Below are positions 9,311-17,341 of a stretch of 46,111 bases of DNA, in pieces. The translations under genes and the position numbers were made by a program. The number at the start of each line of letters is the position of its first letter. Position 1 is the stretch's first letter. Origin of the DNA: an uncultured Bacteroidales bacterium (GTDB taxonomy: Bacteria; Bacteroidota; Bacteroidia; Bacteroidales; P3). The stretch is from the NCBI GenBank assembly GCA_905235855.1, contig CAJONE010000008.1, positions 1-46,111 of the forward strand, in the 5' to 3' direction. Below the pieces are notes generated by a model, which saw nothing but the letters and a program-made list of their open reading frames with translations, was not told where the DNA came from and did not search any database.

Positions 9311-9442
9311 TATGTCATGTCCGTGTCACGTCCATGTCACGTCTATGTCATGTCTATGTCATGTCTATGTCATGTCCGTGTCACGTCTATGTCACGTCTA
9401 TGTCACGTCTATGTCACGTCTATGTCATGTCTATGTCATGTC
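9311..9442. repeat. Twelve tandem 11-bp repeats in the divergent glnA/ABC-transporter intergenic region
   Basis: Twelve contiguous 11-bp units run without interruption (9311-9321 through 9432-9442), followed by a partial CGTATG. The unit is [T/C][A/G]TGTCA[C/T]GTC. Variation is confined to positions 1, 2 and 8, giving forms TATGTCATGTC, TATGTCACGTC, CGTGTCACGTC and CATGTCACGTC. The 11-bp period is close to one DNA helical turn. All three plus frames stay open through it only because of the repeat, so the short ORFs there are not genes. The rest of 9163-9568 shows no gene. Confidence 0.95.
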
Positions 9443-9568
9443 CGTATGAAAAAAAATCCGAATCCGATCTTTAAAAGTTTGAAACGTTCACTCATACATG
9501 TTATTTGTGTTTCCATTTGCACTACATATCCGATTCGGCACATGAAAGCTTAAGAAAAATAGAAAAAA

Positions 9569-10216
9569 ATGTATCTTTGCATCGTGGATTACACTACATT
9601 CGAAGGATGTTGGCCCCTGCTGCTAATAGGTGTTGGCTACACGATAGCCATAACGCTGCTGTCGCTATTGTTCGGCACGCTGCTGGGCATATTAGTCTAT
9701 GCGCTGGGGCGGAGTCGCCATCGGTGGGTAAGGGAAGTGGTGCGCTGGCACAAAGTAATCGTGCGTGGTACGCCGCTCATGGTGTTGCTGCTTTTCATTT
9801 TTTTAGTGATTTTCAGCGGCGGCAACGGATTCATTGCAGCCGTGGCGGCTTTCGCCATAAACTTTTCCAACTTCGCATGCTCGGTAGTGCAAACATCGAC
9901 CGAGGCCGTGGGCCGCGATCAGGTTGACGCGGCGCGTGCGCTGGGACTCACCAATATGCAGACTTTGCGCTATGTGGTGGCACCGCAGGCCCTGAAAGTG
10001 GCCATGCCGCCGTTCAAGTACAACGCAGTGGCACTGCTCAAGGGCACAGCGGTTGTGGGCTATGTGGCACTCCCCGACCTCACACAAGCCGCGCAAACCA
10101 TAGGCACGGACGAGATGTTTGTGCCGCTGCTCACCGTAACAATAGTGTATTTCATGCTGGCATGGCTGCTCAACATGCTGCTTGACTATATCGTTAAAAA
10201 AACAAACAAAATATGA
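9569..10216 (+). CDS. Polar amino-acid ABC transporter permease
   Basis: This 215-residue inner-membrane permease belongs to the HisM/GlnP family. Hydrophobic segments lie at residues ~17-45, ~72-95, ~155-175 and ~186-208. The cytoplasmic EAA loop that docks the ATPase is clear (EAVGRDQVDAARALGLTN, then LRYVVAPQALKVAMPP). The segment RGTPLMVLLLFIF is typical of the family. The substrate is probably a polar amino acid, as inferred from family and from the divergent glutamine synthetase gene. The 3' end overlaps the ATPase gene by 4 bp (ATGA), so the two are translationally coupled. The start is uncertain: ATG 9569 lies upstream of a perfect -7 element, while GTG 9584 gives MDYTTFEGC and agrees better with the predicted transcript start. 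Confidence 0.85.
   Translation: MYLCIVDYTTFEGCWPLLLIGVGYTIAITLLSLLFGTLLGILVYALGRSRHRWVREVVRWHKVIVRGTPLMVLLLFIFLVIFSGGNGFIAAVAAFAINFSNFACSVVQTSTEAVGRDQVDAARALGLTNMQTLRYVVAPQALKVAMPPFKYNAVALLKGTAVVGYVALPDLTQAAQTIGTDEMFVPLLTVTIVYFMLAWLLNMLLDYIVKKTNKI
9572..9579 (+). promoter_or_regulatory. Promoter element overlapping the start of the ABC permease gene
   Basis: TATCTTTG followed by CA is an exact match to the Bacteroidota -7 consensus. Transcription should start near 9586. This lies 3 bp into the first ATG-initiated frame (9569) and just at an in-frame GTG (9584), so either the true start is downstream and the mRNA nearly leaderless, or this match is not used. Confidence 0.55.
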
Positions 10217-10836
10217 TCACCGTCAGCCACCTGTGCAAACAATTCGTCCAGCCCGACGGTCGGAGCATTGCCGCCATCGACGATGTGAGTTTTCACGTCG
10301 AACGCGGCGAGGTGGTCGGAATAATAGGTCCGTCGGGGGCTGGAAAAAGTGTGCTGCTTCGCACACTGAACTTGCTTGAGCCGCCCACATCGGGGTCTAT
10401 CACCATCGACGGCGAGGAGATACTTGCAAAAAGCTATGAGCACAACAGGCTGCATCGGCGCATGGGCATGGTGTTTCAGAGTCTGAACCTTTTCGGCCAC
10501 CTTTCGGTACTCGACAATGTAACCCTCGCACCGATTAAGGTATTGGGAATGAATCGCGAGGAGGCCGAGCAACTTGGCATGGAGATGCTGCGCAAAGTGG
10601 CCATGGCCGAGCGGGCCGATTCGATGACACAGCACCTTTCGGGCGGGCAAAAACAGCGTGTGGCCATAGCCCGCTGCCTGGCGATGAAGCCCGAAATAGT
10701 ACTGCTCGACGAGCCCACCTCGTCGCTCGACCCCACCATGGTGGGCGAAGTGCAGGGGGTAATCCGACAGCTTGCACAAGAGAAACTCACCATGGTCATA
10801 GTGACCCACGAAGTACAACATAGAAAAGAATCATAA
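10213..10836 (+). CDS. Amino-acid ABC transporter ATP-binding protein, 3'-truncated
   Basis: This is the cytoplasmic ATPase of a GlnQ/HisP-type importer. Visible motifs are Walker A GPSGAGKS (~res 36-43), Q-loop MVFQSLNLFGHL, signature LSGGQKQRVAIARCLA, Walker B IVLLDEPTSSLDP and the switch-region VTHE. The normal family length is about 240 residues. Here the protein has 207: homology stops directly after THE, and VQHRKES plus a stop follow. The last ~35-40 residues (normally ADRV..M..G.I.E.G....F) are missing. The final 41 bp overlap the equally truncated minus-strand binding-protein/permease gene. The product is probably non-functional, unless the join is an assembly error. Confidence 0.85.
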   Translation: MITVSHLCKQFVQPDGRSIAAIDDVSFHVERGEVVGIIGPSGAGKSVLLRTLNLLEPPTSGSITIDGEEILAKSYEHNRLHRRMGMVFQSLNLFGHLSVLDNVTLAPIKVLGMNREEAEQLGMEMLRKVAMAERADSMTQHLSGGQKQRVAIARCLAMKPEIVLLDEPTSSLDPTMVGEVQGVIRQLAQEKLTMVIVTHEVQHRKES

Positions 10837-11866
10837 GGAGCACCACAACCGGAATACCGCGCAAAATGTCGCCATAAACGTTGGCCGTACGTTTCACCCA
10901 GTTGCGTCTGTTGCGACGCATCAGGTAGAGGCCGGCACCGAGAATGGAGCCGAACAAAATGGAAAGCAAAGTGATTTCGATGGTGACAAGAAGACCGTCG
11001 GCGAGGAATTTCCACCGGTTTTCTATCAGCAGGTTGTTGTTGAACGAGCGTTTAATGCCATCCCAGAATCCCACATCGGAAGTCCTATCGTCGTCCATGA
11101 CAAAGAAGGCTCCGCGGCACTCAATATAGGGTTCGGGGAAAAGGAAAATCTTCTGCCGTTCCTCGGTGACAAATATGCCACTGGCCATAATGTCGATGGC
11201 ACCAGTCTGAAGGGCAGCCGACATGGCGGAGAAGTCCATATACCTAAACTCTGCGGGGCGGCCCACACGATAGCCGAGCATGCGCAGCAGCTCCGGTTCC
11301 ATGCCGCGCCACTCCTGTCCAACAGTGAAGAGTAGTGGAGCCAAATTCTCGCACACCCCGACCACCAACGGTTTGCCGGTGGGGAGCGGCTGTCCGTCGT
11401 GAGCCATGGGAATGGAGGAATAGTTGCTACCGTTGAGCCATTTTCCCGTCAAAGCCTCTAACTCACCCGAGGCGCGCATCTCGCGTATCATAACCGACAT
11501 GCTGTCGACCAGCGACTGGTCGCTTTTGCGAAAAGCGAAACTACAAGGGAAACTTTCTTCGGTGCAGAACGCCTTTTTGAGGCGGTTTTCGCGACAGACG
11601 TCGTTATTGATGACAAACTCTTCACTCACGAAACAGTCAATGCGTCCCTGCTGCAGGGCTGCAATGAGGTCGGCAATGGTGTTGTAGCGCGCCACAGTAA
11701 GGTCTGCACGGTCTGAGTATGTGATGTCGTAGCAGGTGCCGGTCATAACCCCGAGGGTTGCGCCGGAGAGGTCTGCCAAACTGTTCATAGTTTTATGGTT
11801 CGGCCCGCCAGACGCACAGCTGACAATAAGAGGCAACAGAAGCAGAAAAAAAATTATTCGACTCAT
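10796..11866 (-). CDS. Amino-acid ABC transporter binding protein/permease fusion, 3'-truncated
   Basis: The 356-residue frame starts at ATG 11866 (MSRIIFFLLLLPLIVSC): a lipoprotein signal with lipobox LIVSC. Two solute-binding segments follow: first a half like the second lobe (DLSGATLGVMTGTCYDI ... ALQQGRIDCFVSEEF ... GELEALTGKWL), then a half like the first lobe (KPLVVGVCENLAPL ... GMEPELLRML ... ALQTGAIDIMASGIFVTEERQ ... EPYIECRGAFFV). This permuted order is one I recall from gut Bacteroidota importers. A HisM-type permease domain then begins (WKFLADGLLVTIEITLLSILFGSILGA ... DILRGIPVVVLLMILFYVV) but ends after ~85 of ~215 residues with LRGSL and a stop. The break coincides with the truncated ATPase gene on the other strand. 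A longer start at 11917 is unlikely given the signal peptide. Confidence 0.82.
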   Translation of the reverse strand: MSRIIFFLLLLPLIVSCASGGPNHKTMNSLADLSGATLGVMTGTCYDITYSDRADLTVARYNTIADLIAALQQGRIDCFVSEEFVINNDVCRENRLKKAFCTEESFPCSFAFRKSDQSLVDSMSVMIREMRASGELEALTGKWLNGSNYSSIPMAHDGQPLPTGKPLVVGVCENLAPLLFTVGQEWRGMEPELLRMLGYRVGRPAEFRYMDFSAMSAALQTGAIDIMASGIFVTEERQKIFLFPEPYIECRGAFFVMDDDRTSDVGFWDGIKRSFNNNLLIENRWKFLADGLLVTIEITLLSILFGSILGAGLYLMRRNRRNWVKRTANVYGDILRGIPVVVLLMILFYVVLRGSL

Positions 11867-11977
11867 TCGCTTTGTGTTATTCAGTTCGGGAGAGTTACCG
11901 CTGACTTCTCCCCCCAAAAAATTTCAACTACCTGGTAACATGTACGCAATCGATATAAAACAGACGAAAAACTTTTG

Positions 11978-11985
11978 CAAAATTA
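11978..11985 (-). promoter_or_regulatory. Candidate -7 promoter element of the binding-protein/permease gene
   Basis: The minus strand reads TAATTTTG (TAnnTTTG). The predicted leader is about 105 nt to ATG 11866. No good -33 box is seen. Confidence 0.4.
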
Positions 11986-12005
11986 CATTTTTTTTCCGAA
12001 TAACC

Positions 12006-12031
12006 GTAGACTCAACTACCAAGTGCAACAC
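12006..12031. repeat. First copy of a 26-bp dispersed repeat (second at 46014-46039)
   Basis: The 26 bp from GTAGACTCAACTACC to AAGTGCAACAC are identical to 46014-46039, in the same orientation. Some T-rich similarity (ACATT-T(n)-CCGA) extends about 20 bp to the left in both copies. The reverse complement, starting GTGTTGCACTTGGTAGTTGA, reminds me of termini of IS30-family elements in Bacteroidota, from memory only. No transposase lies in 11867-12222. Directly right is a small hairpin, ATGCTG-N6-CAGCAT (12035-12052). The rest of this 356-bp divergent gap holds only the two promoters. Confidence 0.75.
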
Positions 12032-12176
12032 CAAATGCTGGCATAACAGCATAGCCGTATGACGGTCTTGTACAACTGATTTTTTCTGTCATGATGAATT
12101 TATGAATTGCATTTGGTCCTGAAGCAATCGAATCCATCCTACCATGACGACCTATTTCGTATTCGAAGAATATTTG

Positions 12177-12184
12177 TAACTTTG
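12177..12184 (+). promoter_or_regulatory. Promoter element of the Xaa-Pro aminopeptidase gene
   Basis: TAACTTTG followed by CA matches the -7 consensus, with TTTC at 12155-12158 as a weak -33 box (18-bp spacer). It predicts a transcript start near 12191 and a leader of about 32 nt to ATG 12223. Confidence 0.65.
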
Positions 12185-12222
12185 CAAATTCAGTAATAGA
12201 ACAATAAAACACCAATATCATT

Positions 12223-13614
12223 ATGTTCAAGAAAGAGACCTACATTGCGCGCCGCGAGCAGCTGCGCAAGGATGTCAAACACGGCATCATCATAATTCAG
12301 GGCAATCACGAGGCACCATGCAACTACAGGGACAACACCTACTGGTTTCGCCAGGACAGCACATTCCTCTATTTTTTCGGCCTTCAGAGGGAAGACTTGG
12401 TCGGTGTGCTCGACTGCGATACGGGTAAGGACTACATCTTCGCCAATGACTACGACATAGACGACATTATCTGGACAGGTCCGCTACCGAGTGTGAAGAA
12501 GCTCGCCGCCAGCGTGGGTGTGAAGAACAGCGGCACACTCGCAGAGCTGCAAGACTTCTGCACCAACGCCGTGGGCATGGGGCGCAAAGCGCACTACCTG
12601 CCCCCCTACCGCTCGGACAACCAGCGCCAGCTCAGCTGTCTGCTGGGCATCAAATACGCCTCGGTGCCAATGTACGCCTCGATAGAACTCATTAAAGCCT
12701 GCGTGAAACAGCGCAGCATTAAGAGCGACGAAGAGATTGCCGAAATCGAGAAGGCTATCGACACCGCCTACAACATGCACACCATGGCCATGAAGCAAGC
12801 CATGCCAGGACGCTACGAATACGAGCTTGCCGGAATCATGGAAGGCGAGGCATGGAAAGGCAACGGTCCGGTGAGTTTCCCTATAATCATGACGATACAC
12901 GGCGAAACACTTCACAACCACGGACACAACAACAAACTGGCCAAGGGACGTATGCTGGTTATGGACGCGGGGTGCGAAACGGCCATGAACTACTGTTCGG
13001 ACATCACCCGCACGGTTCCTGTGGGCGGCAAGTTTGATGCTCGCCAAAAAGCCATCTACGAGATAGTGCTGGCCGCCCAGCTTGAAGCCATACGCATAGC
13101 GCGTCCGGGGATCACCTACAAAGAGGTACACACGGAGGTGAGCAAAATACTGGCACAGGGATACAAAAACCTCAAGATATTGAAAGGCAACGTTGATGAC
13201 ATCGTAGCCAACGGAGCGCACAGCCTGCTGATGCCCCACGGCCTGGGCCACATGATGGGTCTCGATGTGCACGACATGGAGAACTACGGGCAGATATACG
13301 TTGGTTACGACGAGCGCACACGCCCATCCGAACAGTTCGGTCTCGGTAGCCTCCGCTGCGGACGCAAACTTGAGAAAGGGTTTGTTGTAACTGACGAACC
13401 CGGATGTTACTTTATCCCCGCGCTCATCGACAAATGGCACGCCGAAGGCACGAACAAGAGCTTCATCAATTTCGAGGAACTGGAGAAATGGAAAGACTTT
13501 GGCGGCATCCGCATCGAGGACGACATCCTCATCACGGCCAAGGGTTGCCGTGTGCTCGGCAGACCGATTCCAAAAACAATCGACGAAATCGAAGAAACGA
13601 TGTCAAACCGCTAA
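12223..13614 (+). CDS. pepP: Xaa-Pro aminopeptidase (M24B metallopeptidase)
   Basis: This 463-residue cytosolic enzyme removes N-terminal residues that precede proline, using two metal ions. It has an N-terminal creatinase-like domain (GNHEAPCNYRDNTYWFRQDS, typical of AMP_N) and a C-terminal pita-bread domain. Metal ligands are visible in MDAGCETAMNYCSDITRT (two Asp), MPHGLGHMMGLDVHD (His), VVTDEPGCYF (Glu) and GGIRIEDD (Glu). The length is normal. No signal peptide is present. The gene is preceded by its own promoter (12177) and followed after 33 bp by a nucleoside kinase on the same strand. Confidence 0.93.
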   Translation: MFKKETYIARREQLRKDVKHGIIIIQGNHEAPCNYRDNTYWFRQDSTFLYFFGLQREDLVGVLDCDTGKDYIFANDYDIDDIIWTGPLPSVKKLAASVGVKNSGTLAELQDFCTNAVGMGRKAHYLPPYRSDNQRQLSCLLGIKYASVPMYASIELIKACVKQRSIKSDEEIAEIEKAIDTAYNMHTMAMKQAMPGRYEYELAGIMEGEAWKGNGPVSFPIIMTIHGETLHNHGHNNKLAKGRMLVMDAGCETAMNYCSDITRTVPVGGKFDARQKAIYEIVLAAQLEAIRIARPGITYKEVHTEVSKILAQGYKNLKILKGNVDDIVANGAHSLLMPHGLGHMMGLDVHDMENYGQIYVGYDERTRPSEQFGLGSLRCGRKLEKGFVVTDEPGCYFIPALIDKWHAEGTNKSFINFEELEKWKDFGGIRIEDDILITAKGCRVLGRPIPKTIDEIEETMSNR

Positions 13615-13647
13615 CTTGTGACAGACACCCGTCAACAACGCAAAAAT

Positions 13648-15315
13648 ATGAACAACATCGAAGTAGTAATAGAGAATTTCAACGAGCGACGCTACGTTGA
13701 ACACGGTACGTCTCTGGCCGAAATAGTGAACCAAAGCAAAACGCAGTTTATGGAACTGACGAGTGGACGACCGATTCTTGGCGCACTGGTCAACAACCGC
13801 CTTCAGACGCTGCAGTACCGGATATACAATCCACGCACTATCGAGTTTTTCGACATTTCGCACCGACAGGGCAAACGTCTTTACCAACACTCGCTGGGTT
13901 TCATGTGCTACAAGGCGGTGAAAGACACTTACCCCAGTGCACGTCTTTATTTCGACCATTCGCTGCTTAACGGCACATTCTGCCGTATCGAGGGCATCGA
14001 GACCGACCACGCTACGGTGTGCGAGAACGTGAGCCGCAGAATGGCACAGTTGCAGCAACAAGATATTCCGTTCACGAGTCGCGTAATGCTGAAAGAAGAT
14101 GCCCTGAAACTCATATCGAAAGAAGACATTCCCGAGACCTACCGCCTTCTGTCAAACCTCAAGCAGCTATACATCGAGATGCAGTTTCTCGACGGGACGG
14201 TGCACAAACTGGCCTCTCGAACAGTGCCCTCGACGGGGTGTCTGAACGGTTGGAGCCTCGAACTCTTCGAGGACGGTTACCTGCTCAATATGCCCGAACC
14301 CGAAATCAATTACCATTTCGACCGCGCAGACAAGCTTTTCAACATATTCCAGGAGCACCATAAGTGGGTGAAGCTACTGCGCATACCGACTGTCACGGAT
14401 CTGAACAATGTGATTAGAGCCGGTGGGGCAAACCGTCTGGTGCAAGTAGCCGAGGCGCTGCACGAAAAAAAATACGCCGAGATAGCCGAGATGATACACA
14501 GGCGCAGCGACAAAGTGCGGATGGTACTGATTGCGGGGCCCTCTTCGTCGGGCAAAACCACATCGTGCCGCCGACTGAGCGTACAGCTCAATGTGCTGGG
14601 ACACGACGTGAAACAGATTTCGCTCGACGACTACTTTGTTTCGCGCGACCGCACGCCCAAACTGCCCAACGGCGAATACGATTTTGAAAGTATCGATGCA
14701 CTCGACATAGCGCTGCTAAACGACCACTTGAAACGGCTTTTCAACGGCGAAGAGGTGCAAGTGCCGACATTCGACTTCGTGAAAGGCGACCCCTATTTCA
14801 GTGGCAAAACAATGCGGCTGCAACCCAACAACTTGCTTCTGATTGAGGGCATTCACGCACTTAATCCGAAACTCACCGAACAAATTGCCGATGAGTTGAA
14901 GTTCAAAGTGTATGTGTCGGCACTGACGCAGGTGGCCATTGACGACCAAAACATCATCCATTCGAGCGACAACAGGCTTATGAGGCGCATTGTACGCGAC
15001 AACAGCTTCCGGGGCTGGAACGCACAGGAGACGCTCAAACGCTGGGAGAATGTGCAGGCGGGCGAACGAAAGCATATATTCCCCTATCAGGAGAATGCCG
15101 ATGTGATGTTCAACAGTGCCCTCTTCTACGAGGGAGCGCTGCTGAAAGCCTACGCCGAGCCGCTGCTGAAACAGGTGCCCGAGAACTGCAAAGAGTATGC
15201 AGAAGCTTGCCGATTGCTGAATTTTGTCGAAATAATAGAACCTATCGACCCGAAGGTAATCCCGCCTACTTCGGTGATGCGCGAATTCCTCGGCGGCAGC
15301 AGTTTCGAGTATTGA
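13648..15315 (+). CDS. TGS-domain nucleoside (uridine-type) kinase
   Basis: This 555-residue cytoplasmic protein combines a ThrRS-like N-terminal half with a phosphoribulokinase/uridine kinase P-loop domain. The N-terminus (~1-60) resembles TGS (VVIENFNERRYVEHGTSLAEIV). The next ~200 residues resemble the ThrRS second additional domain, though most HxxxH-type metal ligands are not obvious. The kinase part shows Walker A AGPSSSGKTT, SLDDYFVSRDRTPK, then DFVKGDPYF and LIEGIHALNP. It probably phosphorylates uridine/cytidine or another nucleoside with ATP; the substrate is an inference. ATG 13648 (MNNIEVVIENF) is preferred over 13618, which would add ten poorly conserved-looking residues. Similar long kinases occur widely in Bacteroidota. 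Confidence 0.85.
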   Translation: MNNIEVVIENFNERRYVEHGTSLAEIVNQSKTQFMELTSGRPILGALVNNRLQTLQYRIYNPRTIEFFDISHRQGKRLYQHSLGFMCYKAVKDTYPSARLYFDHSLLNGTFCRIEGIETDHATVCENVSRRMAQLQQQDIPFTSRVMLKEDALKLISKEDIPETYRLLSNLKQLYIEMQFLDGTVHKLASRTVPSTGCLNGWSLELFEDGYLLNMPEPEINYHFDRADKLFNIFQEHHKWVKLLRIPTVTDLNNVIRAGGANRLVQVAEALHEKKYAEIAEMIHRRSDKVRMVLIAGPSSSGKTTSCRRLSVQLNVLGHDVKQISLDDYFVSRDRTPKLPNGEYDFESIDALDIALLNDHLKRLFNGEEVQVPTFDFVKGDPYFSGKTMRLQPNNLLLIEGIHALNPKLTEQIADELKFKVYVSALTQVAIDDQNIIHSSDNRLMRRIVRDNSFRGWNAQETLKRWENVQAGERKHIFPYQENADVMFNSALFYEGALLKAYAEPLLKQVPENCKEYAEACRLLNFVEIIEPIDPKVIPPTSVMREFLGGSSFEY

Positions 15316-15448
15316 CGCAGTGCAAGGGTATCGCGACTTGCCGCTTTAAGGAGGTCGTTTAGGCCAACCGATGGAGAACAGACACAAAAACGCACCAAAA
15401 GCACGTTAAGTATTATTCACAACACACACAATGTTTCCGTTTTGACAG

Positions 15449-16438
15449 ATGAAAAACATAGCGATAGTGATGGGTGGCTACTCGGGCGAACACGACATCT
15501 CGATTAGCAGTGGTACACAGGTATACAACACCCTCGACAAAAAAAAATACAACCTATACCGCATCGTTATCGACCGCAAAGAGTGGTACTGCCTCACCGA
15601 CAACGACAATCGCCTCCCCGTAGACCGGAATGATTTCAGTGTGACCATAGACAACGAACGCGTAGTGTTCGATCTGGCCTTTATCCTCGTGCATGGCAAC
15701 CCGGGCGAAAACGGCTGTCTGCAGGGTTACTTCGACATGCTTGGCATGAGATACACTACCTGCGGATTCTACACGTCGGCACTTACGTTCCACAAAGGAT
15801 ACTGCAACCATGTAGTTAAAGCTTTTGGCATAGTGAATGTGGCACGGTCTGTGCTGCTCTACAAATCACAGAAGGTCGACCCTGAAGGTATCTTGAAGGA
15901 ACTCGGGTTGCCAGTGTTTGTAAAACCGGCCACGGGAGGGAGCAGCGTCGCCACCACCAAAGTGAAAGACAAAGAGTCGCTGATGCCCGCGATAAACGAA
16001 GCTTTCGGCGAATCTGAGGAGGTGATGGTGGAGCAGTATATAAAAGGGCGTGAATTCGACTGCGGTGTTTTCAGAGCCAAGGGCCACAAGTATGTGTTTC
16101 CGATCACAGAGATTGTACCAAAGGGTTCCCATGAATTTTTCGACTACGAAGCAAAATACAACGGTTTCTCGGACGAGATAACTCCTGCCGATGTCGATAC
16201 AGGAGTTGCGACGCAGATACAAGAGATTTCGGACAAGTTGTACGACCTACTCAACTGCAGGGGTATTGTACGCTTTGACTATATATACGACACCGAAGCA
16301 AAGGAGTTGTATTTTCTCGAAGTGAACACGGTGCCTGGACAAAGTGCCGAAAGCATTGTGCCCAAGCAGGCACGCGCCATGGGGATAACGACCGAAAAAC
16401 TTTATGATATGGCCATCGAAGCCGCATTGGAAGATTAA
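15449..16438 (+). CDS. ddl: D-alanine--D-alanine ligase
   Basis: This 329-residue ATP-grasp enzyme joins two D-alanines for the peptidoglycan peptide. Motifs in order: IAIVMGGYSGEHDISISSG at the N-terminus, LVHGNPGENGCLQGYFDMLG, then VFVKPATGGSSVATTKV, VMVEQYIKGREFDCGVF, RFDYIYD and LEVNTVPGQS (metal and substrate loop). Length and order match Ddl. The 133 bp upstream hold no recognisable -7 element. The neighbours are a nucleoside kinase and a radical SAM protein on the same strand, so read-through from upstream is possible. Confidence 0.95.
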   Translation: MKNIAIVMGGYSGEHDISISSGTQVYNTLDKKKYNLYRIVIDRKEWYCLTDNDNRLPVDRNDFSVTIDNERVVFDLAFILVHGNPGENGCLQGYFDMLGMRYTTCGFYTSALTFHKGYCNHVVKAFGIVNVARSVLLYKSQKVDPEGILKELGLPVFVKPATGGSSVATTKVKDKESLMPAINEAFGESEEVMVEQYIKGREFDCGVFRAKGHKYVFPITEIVPKGSHEFFDYEAKYNGFSDEITPADVDTGVATQIQEISDKLYDLLNCRGIVRFDYIYDTEAKELYFLEVNTVPGQSAESIVPKQARAMGITTEKLYDMAIEAALED

Positions 16439-16504
16439 TCGAAGCTGCAGCGGAACCACAAAAAAACATTAAAAACGCATATCGTCAATAGGGAGAAATA
16501 ACAG

Positions 16505-17278
16505 ATGCTTTTTGACAATTCAATAGTTGGGCCTATCCACAGCCGCAGGCTGGGTGCTTCGCTTGGAGTGAACCTGCTTCCGCTGAAACACAAGCGCTGT
16601 TCGTATGACTGCATATACTGCGAATGCGGCTGGAACCGCGAAACCGAAAACGAGGCAATAGAGTTTGCAACACCGGAAAAGCTTGGCGAGTTACTGGAAA
16701 ACCGGCTTAAAGCGCTTGCCGCGAATAACGTCGCTGTCGACTCGCTCACCTTTGCCGGCAACGGAGAGCCCACGCTATACCCCTGGTTTGCGGAGATGGT
16801 GGGCATCGTCACGGAGCTGCGCGACAAATATTACCCAAAAGCGATGACAACGCTCTTGAGCAATGCAACACAGCTGAAACGCCCCGAAATATTCGAAGCC
16901 GTTAAACGGGTGGACAACCCTGTGTTGAAGCTTGACGCGGGAACCGAAGGAATGTGGAAACTGATAAACAAGAACAACGAGCTTGGCTGCCCATGGGACG
17001 ACCTGCTGGCGAATCTCACCGCTTTCGGAAGCAAGGGCATTATCCAAACACTACTGTTCGACGGAACAAGCGCGGGGAGGCAAGTTGGCAACATCAGCGA
17101 CGGCGAATTCAACGCATACACAGAACACCTGAAAAAGATAGGACCCCGATACGTGATGCTCTATGCACTTGACCGTGCCACGCCCGAAAAAGAGCTTAGG
17201 AAACTATCGGTCGCCGAATTGCAACTCTATGCACAAAAGATTAGAAATGAGGGTATTGAAGTAAAAGTATACGGTTAA
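16505..17278 (+). CDS. Radical SAM protein (COG0731-like)
   Basis: This 257-residue protein has the radical SAM cluster motif Cys32-x3-Cys36-x2-Cys39 (CSYDCIYC), followed by ECG. It should bind a 4Fe-4S cluster that splits S-adenosylmethionine. SAM-binding signs are TFAGNGEPTLYPWF (GGE-like motif) and LLSNATQL. The opening FDNSIVGPIHSRRLGASLGVNLLP is typical of the COG0731 group, which includes wyosine-type tRNA-modifying relatives. Proteins of this size in Bacteroidota have, to my knowledge, no proven substrate, so none is assigned. The gene is 66 bp downstream of ddl and upstream of tRNA-Cys on the same strand. Confidence 0.85.
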   Translation: MLFDNSIVGPIHSRRLGASLGVNLLPLKHKRCSYDCIYCECGWNRETENEAIEFATPEKLGELLENRLKALAANNVAVDSLTFAGNGEPTLYPWFAEMVGIVTELRDKYYPKAMTTLLSNATQLKRPEIFEAVKRVDNPVLKLDAGTEGMWKLINKNNELGCPWDDLLANLTAFGSKGIIQTLLFDGTSAGRQVGNISDGEFNAYTEHLKKIGPRYVMLYALDRATPEKELRKLSVAELQLYAQKIRNEGIEVKVYG

Positions 17279-17290
17279 GGCTGAAAATAT

Positions 17291-17321
17291 TTTGTCAGTT
17301 TGCAATAAATGCGTACCTTTG
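17291..17321 (+). promoter_or_regulatory. Promoter of tRNA-Cys
   Basis: TTTG at 17291-17294 and TACCTTTG at 17314-17321 are separated by 19 bp, an exact Bacteroidota housekeeping promoter (TTTG-N19-TAnnTTTG). Transcription should start near 17328, about 14 nt before the mature tRNA. Confidence 0.85.
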
Positions 17322-17341
17322 CAACCGCAAAAAAGGAGAAA

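Noticed and set aside
9311-9442. CRISPR array
   Set aside because: The units are 11 bp and contiguous with no spacers, and no cas genes are near.
9147-9553. Three overlapping plus-strand frames with CHVYVMS-type repeats
   Set aside because: They only read through the 11-bp repeat, which has no stops in any frame; amino-acid content is artificial and no start signals fit.
12012-12230. 72-residue minus-strand frame in the divergent gap
   Set aside because: It covers the pepP promoter and ends in the 26-bp repeat; no protein-like features.
12484-13440. 318-residue minus-strand open frame
   Set aside because: It is antisense to Xaa-Pro aminopeptidase, whose catalytic motifs are intact.
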